NCBI GenBank assembly: GCA_027214345.1
Contig: JAPWHR010000007.1
Coordinates: 264,889-328,888, forward strand
Source of the DNA: Comamonadaceae bacterium G21597-S1
GTDB taxonomy: Bacteria > Pseudomonadota > Gammaproteobacteria > Burkholderiales > Burkholderiaceae_C
Length of the DNA: 64,000 nucleotides
Reading direction: 5' to 3'
Below, one piece after another: positions 32,401 to 41,328 of the stretch. Position numbers and translations under genes: made by a program. Numbering within the stretch: the stretch's first letter is position 1; every line of letters begins with the position of its first letter. Under the pieces are notes generated by a model, which saw only the letters and a program-made list of their open reading frames with translations, was not told where the DNA came from and made no database searches.

Positions 32401-33186
32401 TCACCAGGGCATGGGCCCGTTTTCGTCGAAGAATGCGCCGCTCGGTCCGGCGGCGTCCAGTGTTGCCAGGCGCACCACGACGGCGGCGCCACGCGCCACC
32501 GGCTTGCCACCCTGGTTGAGCGTCATGTCGGTATGGGTGTAGCCCGGATCGGCGGCGTTGACCTTGATGCCGGCATCGCGCAGCTCGTTGGCGAACTGCA
32601 CCGTAATCGAATTGACCGCGGTCTTGGACACGTTGTAGCTCAGCATCGGCTTGGCCTGGAACTTGGTGCCGATGAAGGCCGACAAGGTCAGCGAACCCAG
32701 GCCGCTCGAAAGGTTGACGATGCGTGCGGCGCGGGACAGGCGTAACAGCGGCAACATGGCTTGCGTCACGGCGATGACGCCGAACACATTGGTCTCGAAG
32801 GTCTCGCGCACGACTTCCATCGTTGCAGCGCTCGGCGGCGCGGGGTCGAACTCCAGCTTGATCGCGGCGTTGTTGACCAATACGTCGAGCCGGCCGAACT
32901 GGGCGAGGATGGACTCGGCTGCCGCTGCGATCGACGCCCCGTCGGTGACATCGAGCGCGATGCCGTGGGCATCTGCGCCACCGCTGCGCAACTGATCGAC
33001 CGCACGCGCGCGACGCGCGGCATCGCGCGCGCCGACGAGGACGGTGTGGCCCAGGGCGCCCAGTTGCCGGGCGACCTCCAGGCCGATGCCCTTGTTGGCT
33101 CCAGTGATCAACGCGATCGGGTTTCCGGATCTCTCCGGCCTGAGTCGTTCGGCGTCCACGGTGTGCGGGGCCACGACGCCTGTCAT
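32401..33186 (-). CDS. short-chain dehydrogenase/reductase
   Basis: 261 residues. The NAD(P)-binding motif TGANKGIG is near residue 29, 'NNAA' near residue 106, the catalytic Ser in 'IVNLSSGLGS' and the YNVSK Tyr/Lys pair near residue 187. The N-terminal 22 residues precede the core. It would oxidise an alcohol or diol, or reduce a ketone. In an operon with a Rieske oxygenase it may serve as the missing diol dehydrogenase, though sequence does not prove that. It lies 16 bp before the VOC gene. Confidence 0.9.
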   Translation of the reverse strand: MTGVVAPHTVDAERLRPERSGNPIALITGANKGIGLEVARQLGALGHTVLVGARDAARRARAVDQLRSGGADAHGIALDVTDGASIAAAAESILAQFGRLDVLVNNAAIKLEFDPAPPSAATMEVVRETFETNVFGVIAVTQAMLPLLRLSRAARIVNLSSGLGSLTLSAFIGTKFQAKPMLSYNVSKTAVNSITVQFANELRDAGIKVNAADPGYTHTDMTLNQGGKPVARGAAVVVRLATLDAAGPSGAFFDENGPMPW

Positions 33187-33307
33187 CGATCAAGCTCCTT
33201 TCGCCGACCGACCCATGGCCTGTTTGTGGCGGCACCGGGGTTGGACGTCGATCGATCCTTGCGGCGGTGCGTCGCCGAGCCGCTCGCATTCAAAGCGGTG
33301 CGGCATT

Positions 33308-34537
33308 TCATGCTGCCTGTGCGACCAGCGTCGCACCCTCATCCACCAGCGCCTGGATCTCGGCCTGCGACAAACCCGCGTCGCGCAGCACGGCAGCGCT
33401 GTCCTGGCCGAGCCGCGGCGCTCGCCGGCGAATAGCCGGCGGCGAAACCGACCACTGGCCAGCGGGCCGGATCTCGCGGATCGCGCCTTCGCTGGCGTGT
33501 TCGGCACTCGCCAGCGTGCCCGTGGCCAGCAGATGCGGATCGTCGAAGACGCTGTCCAGCGTATGCAACGGCGCCGCCGGAATATCGGCCGCGGCAAGGC
33601 GGGCCAGCCAATCTTCGGTGCTGCGCTGCGCCATCTGCTCCGAGACCAGGCCGTACAAGGCATCCGAGTGTTCGGTCCGCGAGCCGATATCGCGCAGGCG
33701 CGGATCCGTCTCCATCAGATCGGCCTTGCCGACCAGTCCCAGAAAGTTCTTCCAATGCGCATCGGTATAGACGATCACGCAGACATGGCCGTCCGCCGTG
33801 CGGTACGGGCGCCGCTGCTTGTTCAGCGTGCGCAGGTAACCCGGCGGCCCCAGTGGGGGCTCGAACGTCCTGCCACCGAAATGGTCGCCCAACACGTGTT
33901 GCGCCATGGTCTCGAACATCGGTATCTCGATCTGCTGGCCCTGCCCGGTGCGCTCCCGGTGCAGCAGGGCCATCGTGATCGACATCGCGGCATGGACGCC
34001 GACCATGCGGTCATTGAACGACACCGGCACGTAATGCGGCTCTTCGGATCCGGCTGATACCAGCAGGCTGGGCACCGCCGTCAACCCCTGGACCAGGTCT
34101 TCGTACACCGGCTTGCCGGCGTAGGGGCCATCGCCGAAACCCACCAAGCTGACCCAGATCAGCTTCGGGTTCACCCTGGCCAGCGCAGCGTAGGTGATGC
34201 CCAGACGCGCCAACGCCGCCGGCCGCACCGACGCAACGACGACATCGGAGGTCTCGACCAGCCGCGCCAGCGCGTCACGTGCCGACGCCTTCTTGAGGTC
34301 CAGCACCAGGCTGCGCTTGTTGCGGTTCAGGTGCAGATAGATCCAGCCCATGCGCGGGCTGCGCATAGGACCCACGCGACGGGTCGTGTCGCCGTCGGGG
34401 GACTCGACCTTGATGACATCGGCACCGAAGTCGCCGAGCAATTGCGTTGCGAGCGGCCCCATGACGACCGATGTCATGTCGACGATGCGCACACCGTCCA
34501 GCACACCGGGCTTGGTTGCACCTGGAATACTGCTCAT
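33308..34537 (-). CDS. CaiB/BaiF CoA-transferase
   Basis: 409 residues with family segments 'LDGVRIVDMTSVVMGPLATQLLGDFGADVIKVESPDGD', 'NRNKRSLVLDLKKA', 'RPAALARLGITYAAL', 'GQGQQIEIPMFETMAQHVL' and 'PPAIRRRAPRLGQD'. The loop after the Rossmann region reads 'PVYEDLVQG' where many relatives have Y-D-x-x-x-Q. It overlaps the flavin hydroxylase stop by 4 bp. Activation of an aromatic acid as a CoA ester in the same operon as oxygenases suggests a hybrid (CoA plus oxygen) pathway. Confidence 0.9.
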   Translation of the reverse strand: MSSIPGATKPGVLDGVRIVDMTSVVMGPLATQLLGDFGADVIKVESPDGDTTRRVGPMRSPRMGWIYLHLNRNKRSLVLDLKKASARDALARLVETSDVVVASVRPAALARLGITYAALARVNPKLIWVSLVGFGDGPYAGKPVYEDLVQGLTAVPSLLVSAGSEEPHYVPVSFNDRMVGVHAAMSITMALLHRERTGQGQQIEIPMFETMAQHVLGDHFGGRTFEPPLGPPGYLRTLNKQRRPYRTADGHVCVIVYTDAHWKNFLGLVGKADLMETDPRLRDIGSRTEHSDALYGLVSEQMAQRSTEDWLARLAAADIPAAPLHTLDSVFDDPHLLATGTLASAEHASEGAIREIRPAGQWSVSPPAIRRRAPRLGQDSAAVLRDAGLSQAEIQALVDEGATLVAQAA

Positions 34538-36177
34538 GCCGCCACCTCGGCGTCGACCCGGGCATGACCCGTGACGGTGTCCAGCAGCGCCACGGCATCG
34601 TGCGGCAGCGTATCGCCGCGCCAGCAGACATGCCCGTCCGGTCGTACCAGGACCAGTGGCCTTTCATAGAGCTGGCGTACCTGGGGTTCGCGCAGGTGTT
34701 CCACCGCCAGCGGCACCCCAGCCTCGCGGGCCGCGTCTTGCAAGGCGTCAGTGGGCACGACCGCGTCGCCCAGATGCAGCAGCACGAAGCCGCGGCCGAA
34801 CAGATCGATTGTCGAGCGCCCGTCCGCGAGCCAGGCATGCGGCGCACGGTGCCCGGGTCGCGCGGTCTGCACACACTCCGACGGCTCGTCAGGAGGCTCC
34901 GGCGAACCATCGGGCACCACGATCGGTGAACCCTCGTATCGGTACCCCATCGCAATGCCCAGCGAATTCCATTCGGGGTACAACATTGCGCTGAGTTGCG
35001 CACCGATGCGCGCGCGTGCCGCATCTCCATCGGGGCCGTTGGCGTCGATCAGCTGGTAGTCGGCATCACTGCGAACCCAGGCCTTGTAGTTGCGCGTCGA
35101 ACTCGCGCCGTTGCGCAGCGCAACCGCCCTGCGTTCGTCCGCATAGGCCTGCAATAACGAAGGACCACCCCACCCTTCGAGCAGGGCCTGCAACACCCAG
35201 CCCATGCCGACGACGTCGCCCAGCCCGGTGTTCAGCCCGTGTCCACCGGTGGGGGACGTGGTGTGCGCTGCATCGCCGGCCAGCAAGACACGACCCTGCA
35301 CATACTGCGCCGCGGTGCACTGGCTGCGTCGCCAGGGCACCACGCGCAAGACCTCGTAGGGGATAGGTTTGTCGCCGAACGCCCGCGCCAGAATCGGTGC
35401 CAGGTCGAGCTTGCGGGGGTCGAGTCGCTCCTCGGAGCCGACCATCGTGAAACGCCACAAGCCCAGGAAGTCGACGGAGGTCATGTTGGCCCAGGTACCA
35501 CCCTCACCCATGAACATGAAACGCTCGGCCAGGCCGAACGTGTGGTGCTGCTCCAGGGCATCGATGCGCAGCAGCGCGCTCACGGAGTAGTCCAGCGTCG
35601 GCCCTTCGAACGGGATACCCAGGGAGCGGCGCACGACGCTGGCAGCGCCGTCGCATGCGACCAGGTACTGTGCACGCAGCGCAGAGGTCTCTCCGGAGCG
35701 CACATCCACCAGTTCCACCGTGACGCCGTCTGCGTCCTGCGCGAACCCGGCAAGCCGGGTGGAATAACGGATGTCGGTGCGCCCGCCCCGCACGACCGCG
35801 TCGGCAAGTAACGGATCGAGCACGTGCTGCGGACATTTTTGCAGCATCTCCGGGCTGCAATCAGGCGGACGGCGCTCCCGCTGCGACGGCGCCTTGTCGC
35901 GTCCGACCAGTCGGCCGCCCAGCGATGTGCAATACACCGTGTCGCGCGGATAGTCTTCCGGTGCGCCCCAATGGGCCACCGCATCGGACAGACCCCAACG
36001 CCGGAAGAACTCGAGGCTGCGCGCATTGAGGGTGCCGGCCTTGGCCAGCAGCACCGGCGACGTACACGGGTCCTGCTCGATGAGCACGCTGTCGATGCCG
36101 CGCCACGACAGGTCGAGTGCAGCGGCCAGCCCCACCGGGCCGCCACCGACGATGAGCACCGGCGTCTCAGCGCGCAT
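34534..36177 (-). CDS. FAD-dependent aromatic monooxygenase (PheA/TfdB group)
   Basis: 547 residues. The FAD-binding GGGPVG is at residues 11-16, 'LAKAGTLNARSLEFFRRWGL' follows the first fold, the DG-type motif is in 'LVACDGAASVVRRSLGI', and the GD motif is 'GRVLLAGDAAHTTSPTGGHGLNTGLGDVVGMGW'. A thioredoxin-like C-domain ends the protein. Such enzymes add a hydroxyl ortho to a phenolic OH using NAD(P)H. It overlaps both neighbours (11 bp with the Rieske gene, 4 bp with the CoA-transferase), so the operon is tightly packed. Confidence 0.9.
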   Translation of the reverse strand: MRAETPVLIVGGGPVGLAAALDLSWRGIDSVLIEQDPCTSPVLLAKAGTLNARSLEFFRRWGLSDAVAHWGAPEDYPRDTVYCTSLGGRLVGRDKAPSQRERRPPDCSPEMLQKCPQHVLDPLLADAVVRGGRTDIRYSTRLAGFAQDADGVTVELVDVRSGETSALRAQYLVACDGAASVVRRSLGIPFEGPTLDYSVSALLRIDALEQHHTFGLAERFMFMGEGGTWANMTSVDFLGLWRFTMVGSEERLDPRKLDLAPILARAFGDKPIPYEVLRVVPWRRSQCTAAQYVQGRVLLAGDAAHTTSPTGGHGLNTGLGDVVGMGWVLQALLEGWGGPSLLQAYADERRAVALRNGASSTRNYKAWVRSDADYQLIDANGPDGDAARARIGAQLSAMLYPEWNSLGIAMGYRYEGSPIVVPDGSPEPPDEPSECVQTARPGHRAPHAWLADGRSTIDLFGRGFVLLHLGDAVVPTDALQDAAREAGVPLAVEHLREPQVRQLYERPLVLVRPDGHVCWRGDTLPHDAVALLDTVTGHARVDAEVAA

Positions 36178-37336
36178 TTGTCGCGGCCTCCTGGTCGAAA
36201 CCCATCACGCCGACGTAGTGCTTGAGCAAGTGCTGCAGTTGCAGTTCCAGATGCGAAAGCGGGCCGGGCACGAAATGCGCCGAGTCGACGCCACGCTGCA
36301 GCGATTCCAGCGCGCCCTTGTCCTCGAGCGCCACCTGCCGCACGTAGTTGCAATATTGTTCGAGTTTGGCGTCGAAGTCGTCGACGCCAAATGCGGCCTC
36401 CGGCAGCAGGATGTAGCACACGGCATGGGTCATGCCCGGCCCCTGCGGCCACAGGTGCCACATGCGCAGGCTGTCCATGCCGGACCAGAAGTTGATGTTC
36501 GGGAAGATCGCACCCTTGCCCGAGAACACGTTGCCCTCGTCCACCCAGGGGAGGCGGGGAAACGGCAGATTCGGATCTACGGACCGGCTGGTGTTGTCGA
36601 ACTGGATCACCGAGGCCCCTTGCGGCAGCAGGGTCGCTGGCAAGGGCTCCGGCCCCAGCTTGTAATATTTGCCGAAGGTGCCGGCATGCACCACGCTGGC
36701 GTGGTACCAGTCGAGCAGGTTTTCGGCGATGAACTTCCAGTTGCACGCCACGTCGAAGGTCAGCTTGCGCGCGATGCGGCATTCGCCCGTGCGGTACCAC
36801 GGCGCAGCCTGCTCGACGGGCGCGATGAATTCGGTGAAGTCCTGGGCCTGCGGGTCGAAGTTGATGAACACCCAGCCCTGCCACAACGCTGAACGCACGC
36901 GTGGTAACTGGCACTTGGACATGTCGCGCCCGGTCTCCTTGATGCGTGGTGCGCCAATGAGCTTGCCCGATCCGTTGTACGCCCAGGAATGGTAGGGGCA
37001 GCGAAACAGCTCGGTATTGCCCGCGCCGTAAGCCACTTCCACGCCGCGGTGCAGGCAGACGTTCATGAACGCGACCACCTGCCCCTTCGCGTCACGGGAG
37101 ATCACCACCGGTTCACCTGCGATGCGCAAGGCGACGTAATCGCCGGGATTGGCAATCTCCTCCTCGCGCAGGACGCACAGCCATTGGCGCAGGAAGATGC
37201 GCTCCTTCTCCAGCTTCGCGACCTCCGGCGACGAATAGATATGGCCCGGCAGATGATGGGCCTGGTTGATCTCGCGACTGATGGCGGCAAAACCCGGGTC
37301 CGCAATGGCCGGGGCGTTCACATCGCGTACATTCAT
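36167..37336 (-). CDS. Rieske non-heme iron oxygenase, alpha subunit
   Basis: 389 residues with RBS AGGAG. Rieske ligands are Cys94/His96 (CLHRG) and Cys113/His116 (CPYHSW); the mononuclear site is 'AENLLDWYHASVVH' with Asp209, His212 and His217. No beta-subunit gene is adjacent, so it is probably an alpha3 enzyme of the vanillate demethylase/phthalate type, which commonly hydroxylates or demethylates. It is 35 bp downstream of the MarR gene and starts the catabolic part of the operon. No dedicated reductase is present; the PDR-type reductase at 28984 is a candidate. Confidence 0.93.
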   Translation of the reverse strand: MNVRDVNAPAIADPGFAAISREINQAHHLPGHIYSSPEVAKLEKERIFLRQWLCVLREEEIANPGDYVALRIAGEPVVISRDAKGQVVAFMNVCLHRGVEVAYGAGNTELFRCPYHSWAYNGSGKLIGAPRIKETGRDMSKCQLPRVRSALWQGWVFINFDPQAQDFTEFIAPVEQAAPWYRTGECRIARKLTFDVACNWKFIAENLLDWYHASVVHAGTFGKYYKLGPEPLPATLLPQGASVIQFDNTSRSVDPNLPFPRLPWVDEGNVFSGKGAIFPNINFWSGMDSLRMWHLWPQGPGMTHAVCYILLPEAAFGVDDFDAKLEQYCNYVRQVALEDKGALESLQRGVDSAHFVPGPLSHLELQLQHLLKHYVGVMGFDQEAATNAR

Positions 37337-37371
37337 GTGCTTTCTCCTGTTGGTTGTCGGAACAACAGATG

Positions 37372-37851
37372 TCAGGAAGCGGACATCTGGCTGTAATAAC
37401 GGATCACTTCCCGTTCGATGCGCTCGAGCATCGACACCAGGTCACGGCGCTCGGACGCGGACAATGCGGACATGATGGCTTTCTGTCGCGCCACGGACTT
37501 CGGCGCCACCTGCGCATACAGGTCCCATCCGGCATCCGTGAGCCGGACCACTTTCACGCGGGCATCGTCTTCGCTGGCGGATACCGATACCAGCTTTCTT
37601 CGGGTCAGATTGGCAATGGCTCGAGATGCACTGGCCTTGTCCAGCGGACTGCGCGCGACCAGTTCACTGGCCGACAAGGGCTCATGGCGCGCCAGCATCG
37701 CCATGACACGCCACTCGCGCAGCACCAGATTGAAGGGCTTCGCGAGTTCCGTCGCCGTCCCTACAGCCAAGCGGCTGTATATGGAAGAGATCCGGTAGGT
37801 CAGCAAATCCTCCAGATCGAACAGCGCGCGTCTCTTTTTTCGTTGATCCAT
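37372..37851 (-). CDS. MarR-family transcriptional regulator
   Basis: 159 residues with the winged helix 'LREWRVMAMLARHEPLSASELVARSPLDKASASRAIANLTRRKLVSVSASEDDARVKVVRLTDAG' in place, divided by the usual wing (DDAR). It is the first gene of the module 3 operon and is divergent from the Bug gene at 37905. A perfect 16-bp palindrome lies in the 53-bp gap between them, overlapping the probable transcription start of the Bug gene. I infer autoregulation and repression of both directions, relieved by a pathway acid or CoA ester. Confidence 0.93.
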   Translation of the reverse strand: MDQRKKRRALFDLEDLLTYRISSIYSRLAVGTATELAKPFNLVLREWRVMAMLARHEPLSASELVARSPLDKASASRAIANLTRRKLVSVSASEDDARVKVVRLTDAGWDLYAQVAPKSVARQKAIMSALSASERRDLVSMLERIEREVIRYYSQMSAS

Positions 37852-37888
37852 GTCAGTATCATAGTAGAATCTAGTTGTCGCGACAACT
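37843..37888 (+). promoter_or_regulatory. MarR operator palindrome with Bug promoter
   Basis: AGTTGTCGCGACAACT (37873-37888) is a perfect 16-bp palindrome. Just upstream are -10 TAGAAT (37865-37870) and a -35-like TTGATC (37843-37848), 16 bp apart, reading toward the Bug gene. The palindrome covers about +3 to +18, a typical repressor position, and lies within 37 bp of the MarR start. Confidence 0.7.
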
Positions 37889-37904
37889 TATTTCAGGAGA
37901 CACC

Positions 37905-38882
37905 ATGTTCAAGAAGTTCGCCTTTTCCATGCTGGCCGCCGCTGGCGTCGCCCTGCTGGGCACCGGAGCAGCGCATGCCCAGGCCTTTCCCAACAAGCCG
38001 ATCAAGATCGTGGTCGCCTTTGCACCTGGCGGGGCAACCGACACGCTGGCGCGTTCACTGGCGCAGCAGATGTCGCTGCAGACCGGCGCGACCGTGCTAG
38101 TCGAGAACAAGCCGGGCGCCAGCGGTGCCATCGCCATGGAGCTCGTGGCCCGTGCGCCGGCCGATGGATACACGCTGCTGTGGGGTTCCGATACCGTGAT
38201 CGTGCAACCGCTGCTGCGCAAGAGCTTTCCGGTCGATCCGTTCAAGGACCTGCTGCCGCTGGCCCGGCTGGGCACGGCCCCGATCGTCATCAGCGTCGGC
38301 AAGAACTCGCCAGCGCGCGACATCAAGGAACTGATTCAACTGGCCAAGGCCAAACCAGCCAGCCTCAAATACGGATCGGGAGGGGCCGGCACGACACAGC
38401 ACCTGACGGGTGAAGACTTCAAGCTGCGCACCGGCATCGAAATGCTGCACGTACCCTACAAGGGCACAGGCCCGGCCGTGGTCGATGCCATGGGTGGCCA
38501 TATTGACGTGGTCCTCAGTGGCGTGGGCGAAGTGGCCAAGCTGGCCGAGGCCGGTGACATACGGCCGCTGGTGGTGATGAGTGAAGCGCGTGTTCCCGCC
38601 ATCGCCAAGGTTCCGACCATGATCGAAAGCGGATTCCCCGGCTATACCGCCGGCAGCTGGATGGGCTTGCTGGCTCCGGCCGGCACCCCTGCCGATGTGG
38701 CGAAATGGCTGTCGGACAAGGCGATCGCAGCCGCGCAGTCGGATGAATTCAAGCAGAAGTCTCAGGGGTTCGGCATCACCGGCGCCATGCTCGACGGCCC
38801 CGGCACGTTGGCGTTCATGCGCAACCTGTCGGACCGGCTGCGCGCGGCAATCGACAAGAGCGGCATCGCCATTGAGCAATAG
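37905..38882 (+). CDS. Bug-family periplasmic solute-binding protein
   Basis: 325 residues with RBS CAGGAGA. Signal peptide ends near residue 25-27 (AHA-QA), followed by 'FPNKPIKIVVAFAPGGATDTLARSL' and 'KPGASGAIAMELVARAPADGYTLLWGSD'. Its control by the MarR palindrome indicates that it captures the substrate of module 3. The overall match to the module 2 Bug protein at 17776 is high (for example 'PIKIVV...PGGxTD', 'VPYKG.GPA...A.GGH'). No TctAB genes accompany it. Confidence 0.93.
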   Translation: MFKKFAFSMLAAAGVALLGTGAAHAQAFPNKPIKIVVAFAPGGATDTLARSLAQQMSLQTGATVLVENKPGASGAIAMELVARAPADGYTLLWGSDTVIVQPLLRKSFPVDPFKDLLPLARLGTAPIVISVGKNSPARDIKELIQLAKAKPASLKYGSGGAGTTQHLTGEDFKLRTGIEMLHVPYKGTGPAVVDAMGGHIDVVLSGVGEVAKLAEAGDIRPLVVMSEARVPAIAKVPTMIESGFPGYTAGSWMGLLAPAGTPADVAKWLSDKAIAAAQSDEFKQKSQGFGITGAMLDGPGTLAFMRNLSDRLRAAIDKSGIAIEQ

Positions 38883-38885
38883 CCC

Positions 38886-39740
38886 ATGGCATTCCAGCAT
38901 CTGCTGATCGAGCGGCGCGCCGGGGTGCTGGAGGTGATCCTCGACCAGCCCGAAAAGCTCAACGCCCTGGGAATTGGCCCCGGTTCGAATCGCGAGGAAT
39001 TGCTGGCGGCGCTGTCAATGGCCGACGCTGACGACGACGTCGGCTGCGTGCTGTTGCGGGCCAACGGCCGGGCCTTTTGCGCTGGCGGTGATCTCTCCGG
39101 CGCCCAGCCGACCGAAACACCACTGGATGAACATCTTTTCAATGCGGAGCTGGTGCGGTTCTACAGCGCCATGCGCGCCACTGCCAAGCCCGTGATTGCA
39201 GCGGTGCACGGCCTATGCTTGGGTGCCGGCCTGGGATTGGTCGCGCAATGCGACATCGTCGTGGCGGCCGACGACGCGCGCTTCGGCCTCGTCGAAGGGC
39301 GCATCGGCCACCCTGGGGCCACCGAAATCGTGCCGCTGGTCGGCGCAGCGTGGGCCAAGTTCCTGATCCTGACGGGCGAATTGATCGACGCGGCAACTGC
39401 GCGGCGCATCGGGCTGGTGCTGGAGACCACGGCGCCCCAGGACCTGACCACACGTTGCCAGGAACTCGCGCGGCGTATTACCAGCATGCCGCGCGCAGCG
39501 GTGCTGCTGAACAAAGCCGGCATCAGCAACATGAACGACGCCATGGGCGTGGCCGCTGGGCGCCTGGTCGGTCGCGCCTACGACAGCCTCACCAAGTCGA
39601 TGAGCGCAGTGGCCAAGGCGCCTGACGGACGCGCTTTCGCCGACATCCTGCGCGAAGAGGGAATGACTGGCCTCAAGCGGGCGCGAGACGCGCAATACAG
39701 CGGGAACTGGTTGGTGCCGAGGAACGACAAGCCGTCATAG
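38886..39740 (+). CDS. enoyl-CoA hydratase/isomerase family protein
   Basis: 284 residues, three bases after the Bug stop, so co-transcribed. Crotonase segments: 'RRAGVLEVILDQPEKLNALG', 'GRAFCAGGDLSGAQP' (first oxyanion turn), 'AAVHGLCLGAGLGLVAQCDIV' (second), 'RIGHPGATEIVPLVGAAWAKFLILTGELIDA'. The C-terminal extension of about 25 residues is longer than average. It may process the CoA ester produced by the module 3 CoA-transferase. Exact reaction unknown. Confidence 0.9.
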   Translation: MAFQHLLIERRAGVLEVILDQPEKLNALGIGPGSNREELLAALSMADADDDVGCVLLRANGRAFCAGGDLSGAQPTETPLDEHLFNAELVRFYSAMRATAKPVIAAVHGLCLGAGLGLVAQCDIVVAADDARFGLVEGRIGHPGATEIVPLVGAAWAKFLILTGELIDAATARRIGLVLETTAPQDLTTRCQELARRITSMPRAAVLLNKAGISNMNDAMGVAAGRLVGRAYDSLTKSMSAVAKAPDGRAFADILREEGMTGLKRARDAQYSGNWLVPRNDKPS

Positions 39741-40300
39741 ACGAATCTTCGGTGTCGACCGACCCGCTGCTCATGCTCATGCTCATGCTCATGCTCATGC
39801 TCATGCTCATGCACGTGCGCAGCACGAGCGCGTGCGCGGCAAAATGCCGGCCTCCGTTCACACGCAGATAGCAAGTGCGCACGAAATCCAGCCCAACACA
39901 ATGGCTCCCGGTCGGGCTCGCGCTCTGAGCTTCCAGGAATTCCCGAGGGTTCTAATTCGGGCGGACATTTGTTCAATTGAATGCCACCTTCAGGCTAAAC
40001 ATCGACTTCTGCCAACCAAGTCCTTCGACCCGACGAGCGACGCTCGAAGCAATGCGTCCGACCGCCAGAAAATGCTCGCATTCGCGATGTCGTGGGATCG
40101 ACTGCTTCCCTTTGCCGGGCGCGTGAAGCAAGCCTGACAGCATCTACGCACCGGACAATCTCGCTGCAGCGCCGACCACTGCCGAAATGGACAAGATCGT
40201 GTCGCGCAAACATTTCCGGCTGCCGCCATCGGCCTCCTCCCGGCTGCGACCATGATGTCAGTCGCACAATATCCAAGGCCATGGCGGCAGCACCATCCGC
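39741..40300. other. convergent intergenic region with a hexanucleotide repeat
   Basis: 560 bp between the converging hydratase and Bug genes. Apart from the GCTCAT array there is no frame with recognisable similarity. The minus-strand frame that reads the array as alternating His-Glu is low-complexity and not a convincing gene. Confidence 0.45.
39769..39810. repeat. (GCTCAT)7 simple sequence repeat
   Basis: Seven perfect copies of the 6-bp unit GCTCAT occupy 42 bp, about 30 bp after the hydratase stop codon. A six-base unit does not shift reading frames. Copy number could vary between strains, but it lies outside any promoter I can identify. Confidence 0.9.
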
Positions 40301-41281
40301 CTACATCTCAAAACTGATCCCGCCTGTCTCGATCCGCTTCTTCTGTACCGGCACTTCGCGCCGAATGTAATCGGCAAAGGATGCGGGATCGGACCCGACC
40401 GCGACGAATCCGAAGGGATTGAGGGTCTTGGCCTGGAACTCCGAATTGAGTAGAACTTTGCGGCTGGCCCTCGCAATTGCTTCGACCACCTGAGCCGGCG
40501 TTCCTGCGGGAGCACTCAGTGCGATGATGAACGTGGAATTGATATCCGGCACGCCAGCCTCCTGGTATGTCGGCACCATGGGCAACGACGCAAGCCTGCT
40601 GTCTGCCGTTACCGCCAACCCCTTCAACTTCCCGGCCCGGATGTGCGGCTCGGCGACGGCGCTACCCAGCAATCCGGCTTCGATATGTCCACCCAGCAGA
40701 TCCTGCAAAAGCGGGCCTGCGCCCCGGTAGGGCGCGTGAATCAGCTGTAGCTGATGATCGCTCGCCAACTGAATGAAAGGCAAATGGCCTGTTCCACCCG
40801 CACCAGCCGAGCCATACCGAACAGGGTTGGCGCTTCGCGCCCGCGCCATGTCGATGAATTCCCGCAGCGAACTTGCCGGCGAATTCGCCGGTACCGCCAA
40901 TACCAGTGGCGCGCGCACAAGAATGGAAACCGGCATGATCTGCTTCGCCGGATCATACGGAAGCTTCTTGTACAACAGCGGATTGAGGATTGACGCAGCC
41001 TCAGTGGAGGCCATGATCGTGTGCCCGTCCGGCCGCGCCTGCGCCAGGGCGGACGCGGCAATCACCTCGTTGCCGCCAGGCTTGTTCTCGATCACGACAC
41101 CGGCCTTCCACTCCTGCCTCAGGCCCTCGGAAAGAGCGCGCACGAAGGTGTCTACCGCCCCTCCGGGTGGATAGGGAACAATGATTGTCACCGTCTTTTG
41201 CGGGAAAACATCCTGCGCAACTGCGGTGAATGCACACGCGGCAACTGCGATGCCGGCGAGAAGTTTCTGCAGGTTTTTCAT
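40301..41281 (-). CDS. Bug-family periplasmic solute-binding protein
   Basis: 326 residues with RBS AAAGGA. Signal peptide ends near residue 22 (AVA), followed by 'FPQKTVTIIVPYPPGGAVDTFVRALSEGL' and 'KPGGNEVIAASALAQARPDGHTIMAST'. It is 47 bp downstream of the carboxyltransferase and forms the end of the operon that begins with the Liv-type binding protein at 44338. One operon therefore carries binding proteins for two different transporter classes. Confidence 0.92.
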   Translation of the reverse strand: MKNLQKLLAGIAVAACAFTAVAQDVFPQKTVTIIVPYPPGGAVDTFVRALSEGLRQEWKAGVVIENKPGGNEVIAASALAQARPDGHTIMASTEAASILNPLLYKKLPYDPAKQIMPVSILVRAPLVLAVPANSPASSLREFIDMARARSANPVRYGSAGAGGTGHLPFIQLASDHQLQLIHAPYRGAGPLLQDLLGGHIEAGLLGSAVAEPHIRAGKLKGLAVTADSRLASLPMVPTYQEAGVPDINSTFIIALSAPAGTPAQVVEAIARASRKVLLNSEFQAKTLNPFGFVAVGSDPASFADYIRREVPVQKKRIETGGISFEM

Positions 41282-41328
41282 GGTGTGTCCTTTTGCATCC
41301 AAAAAAAGGGAAAGATAGCCTGGCTGCT

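Noticed and set aside
39578..39976. Minus-strand frame with a run of His-Glu dipeptides
   Set aside because: The run is simply the translation of the GCTCAT repeat, and the rest of the frame is antisense to the hydratase end or random.
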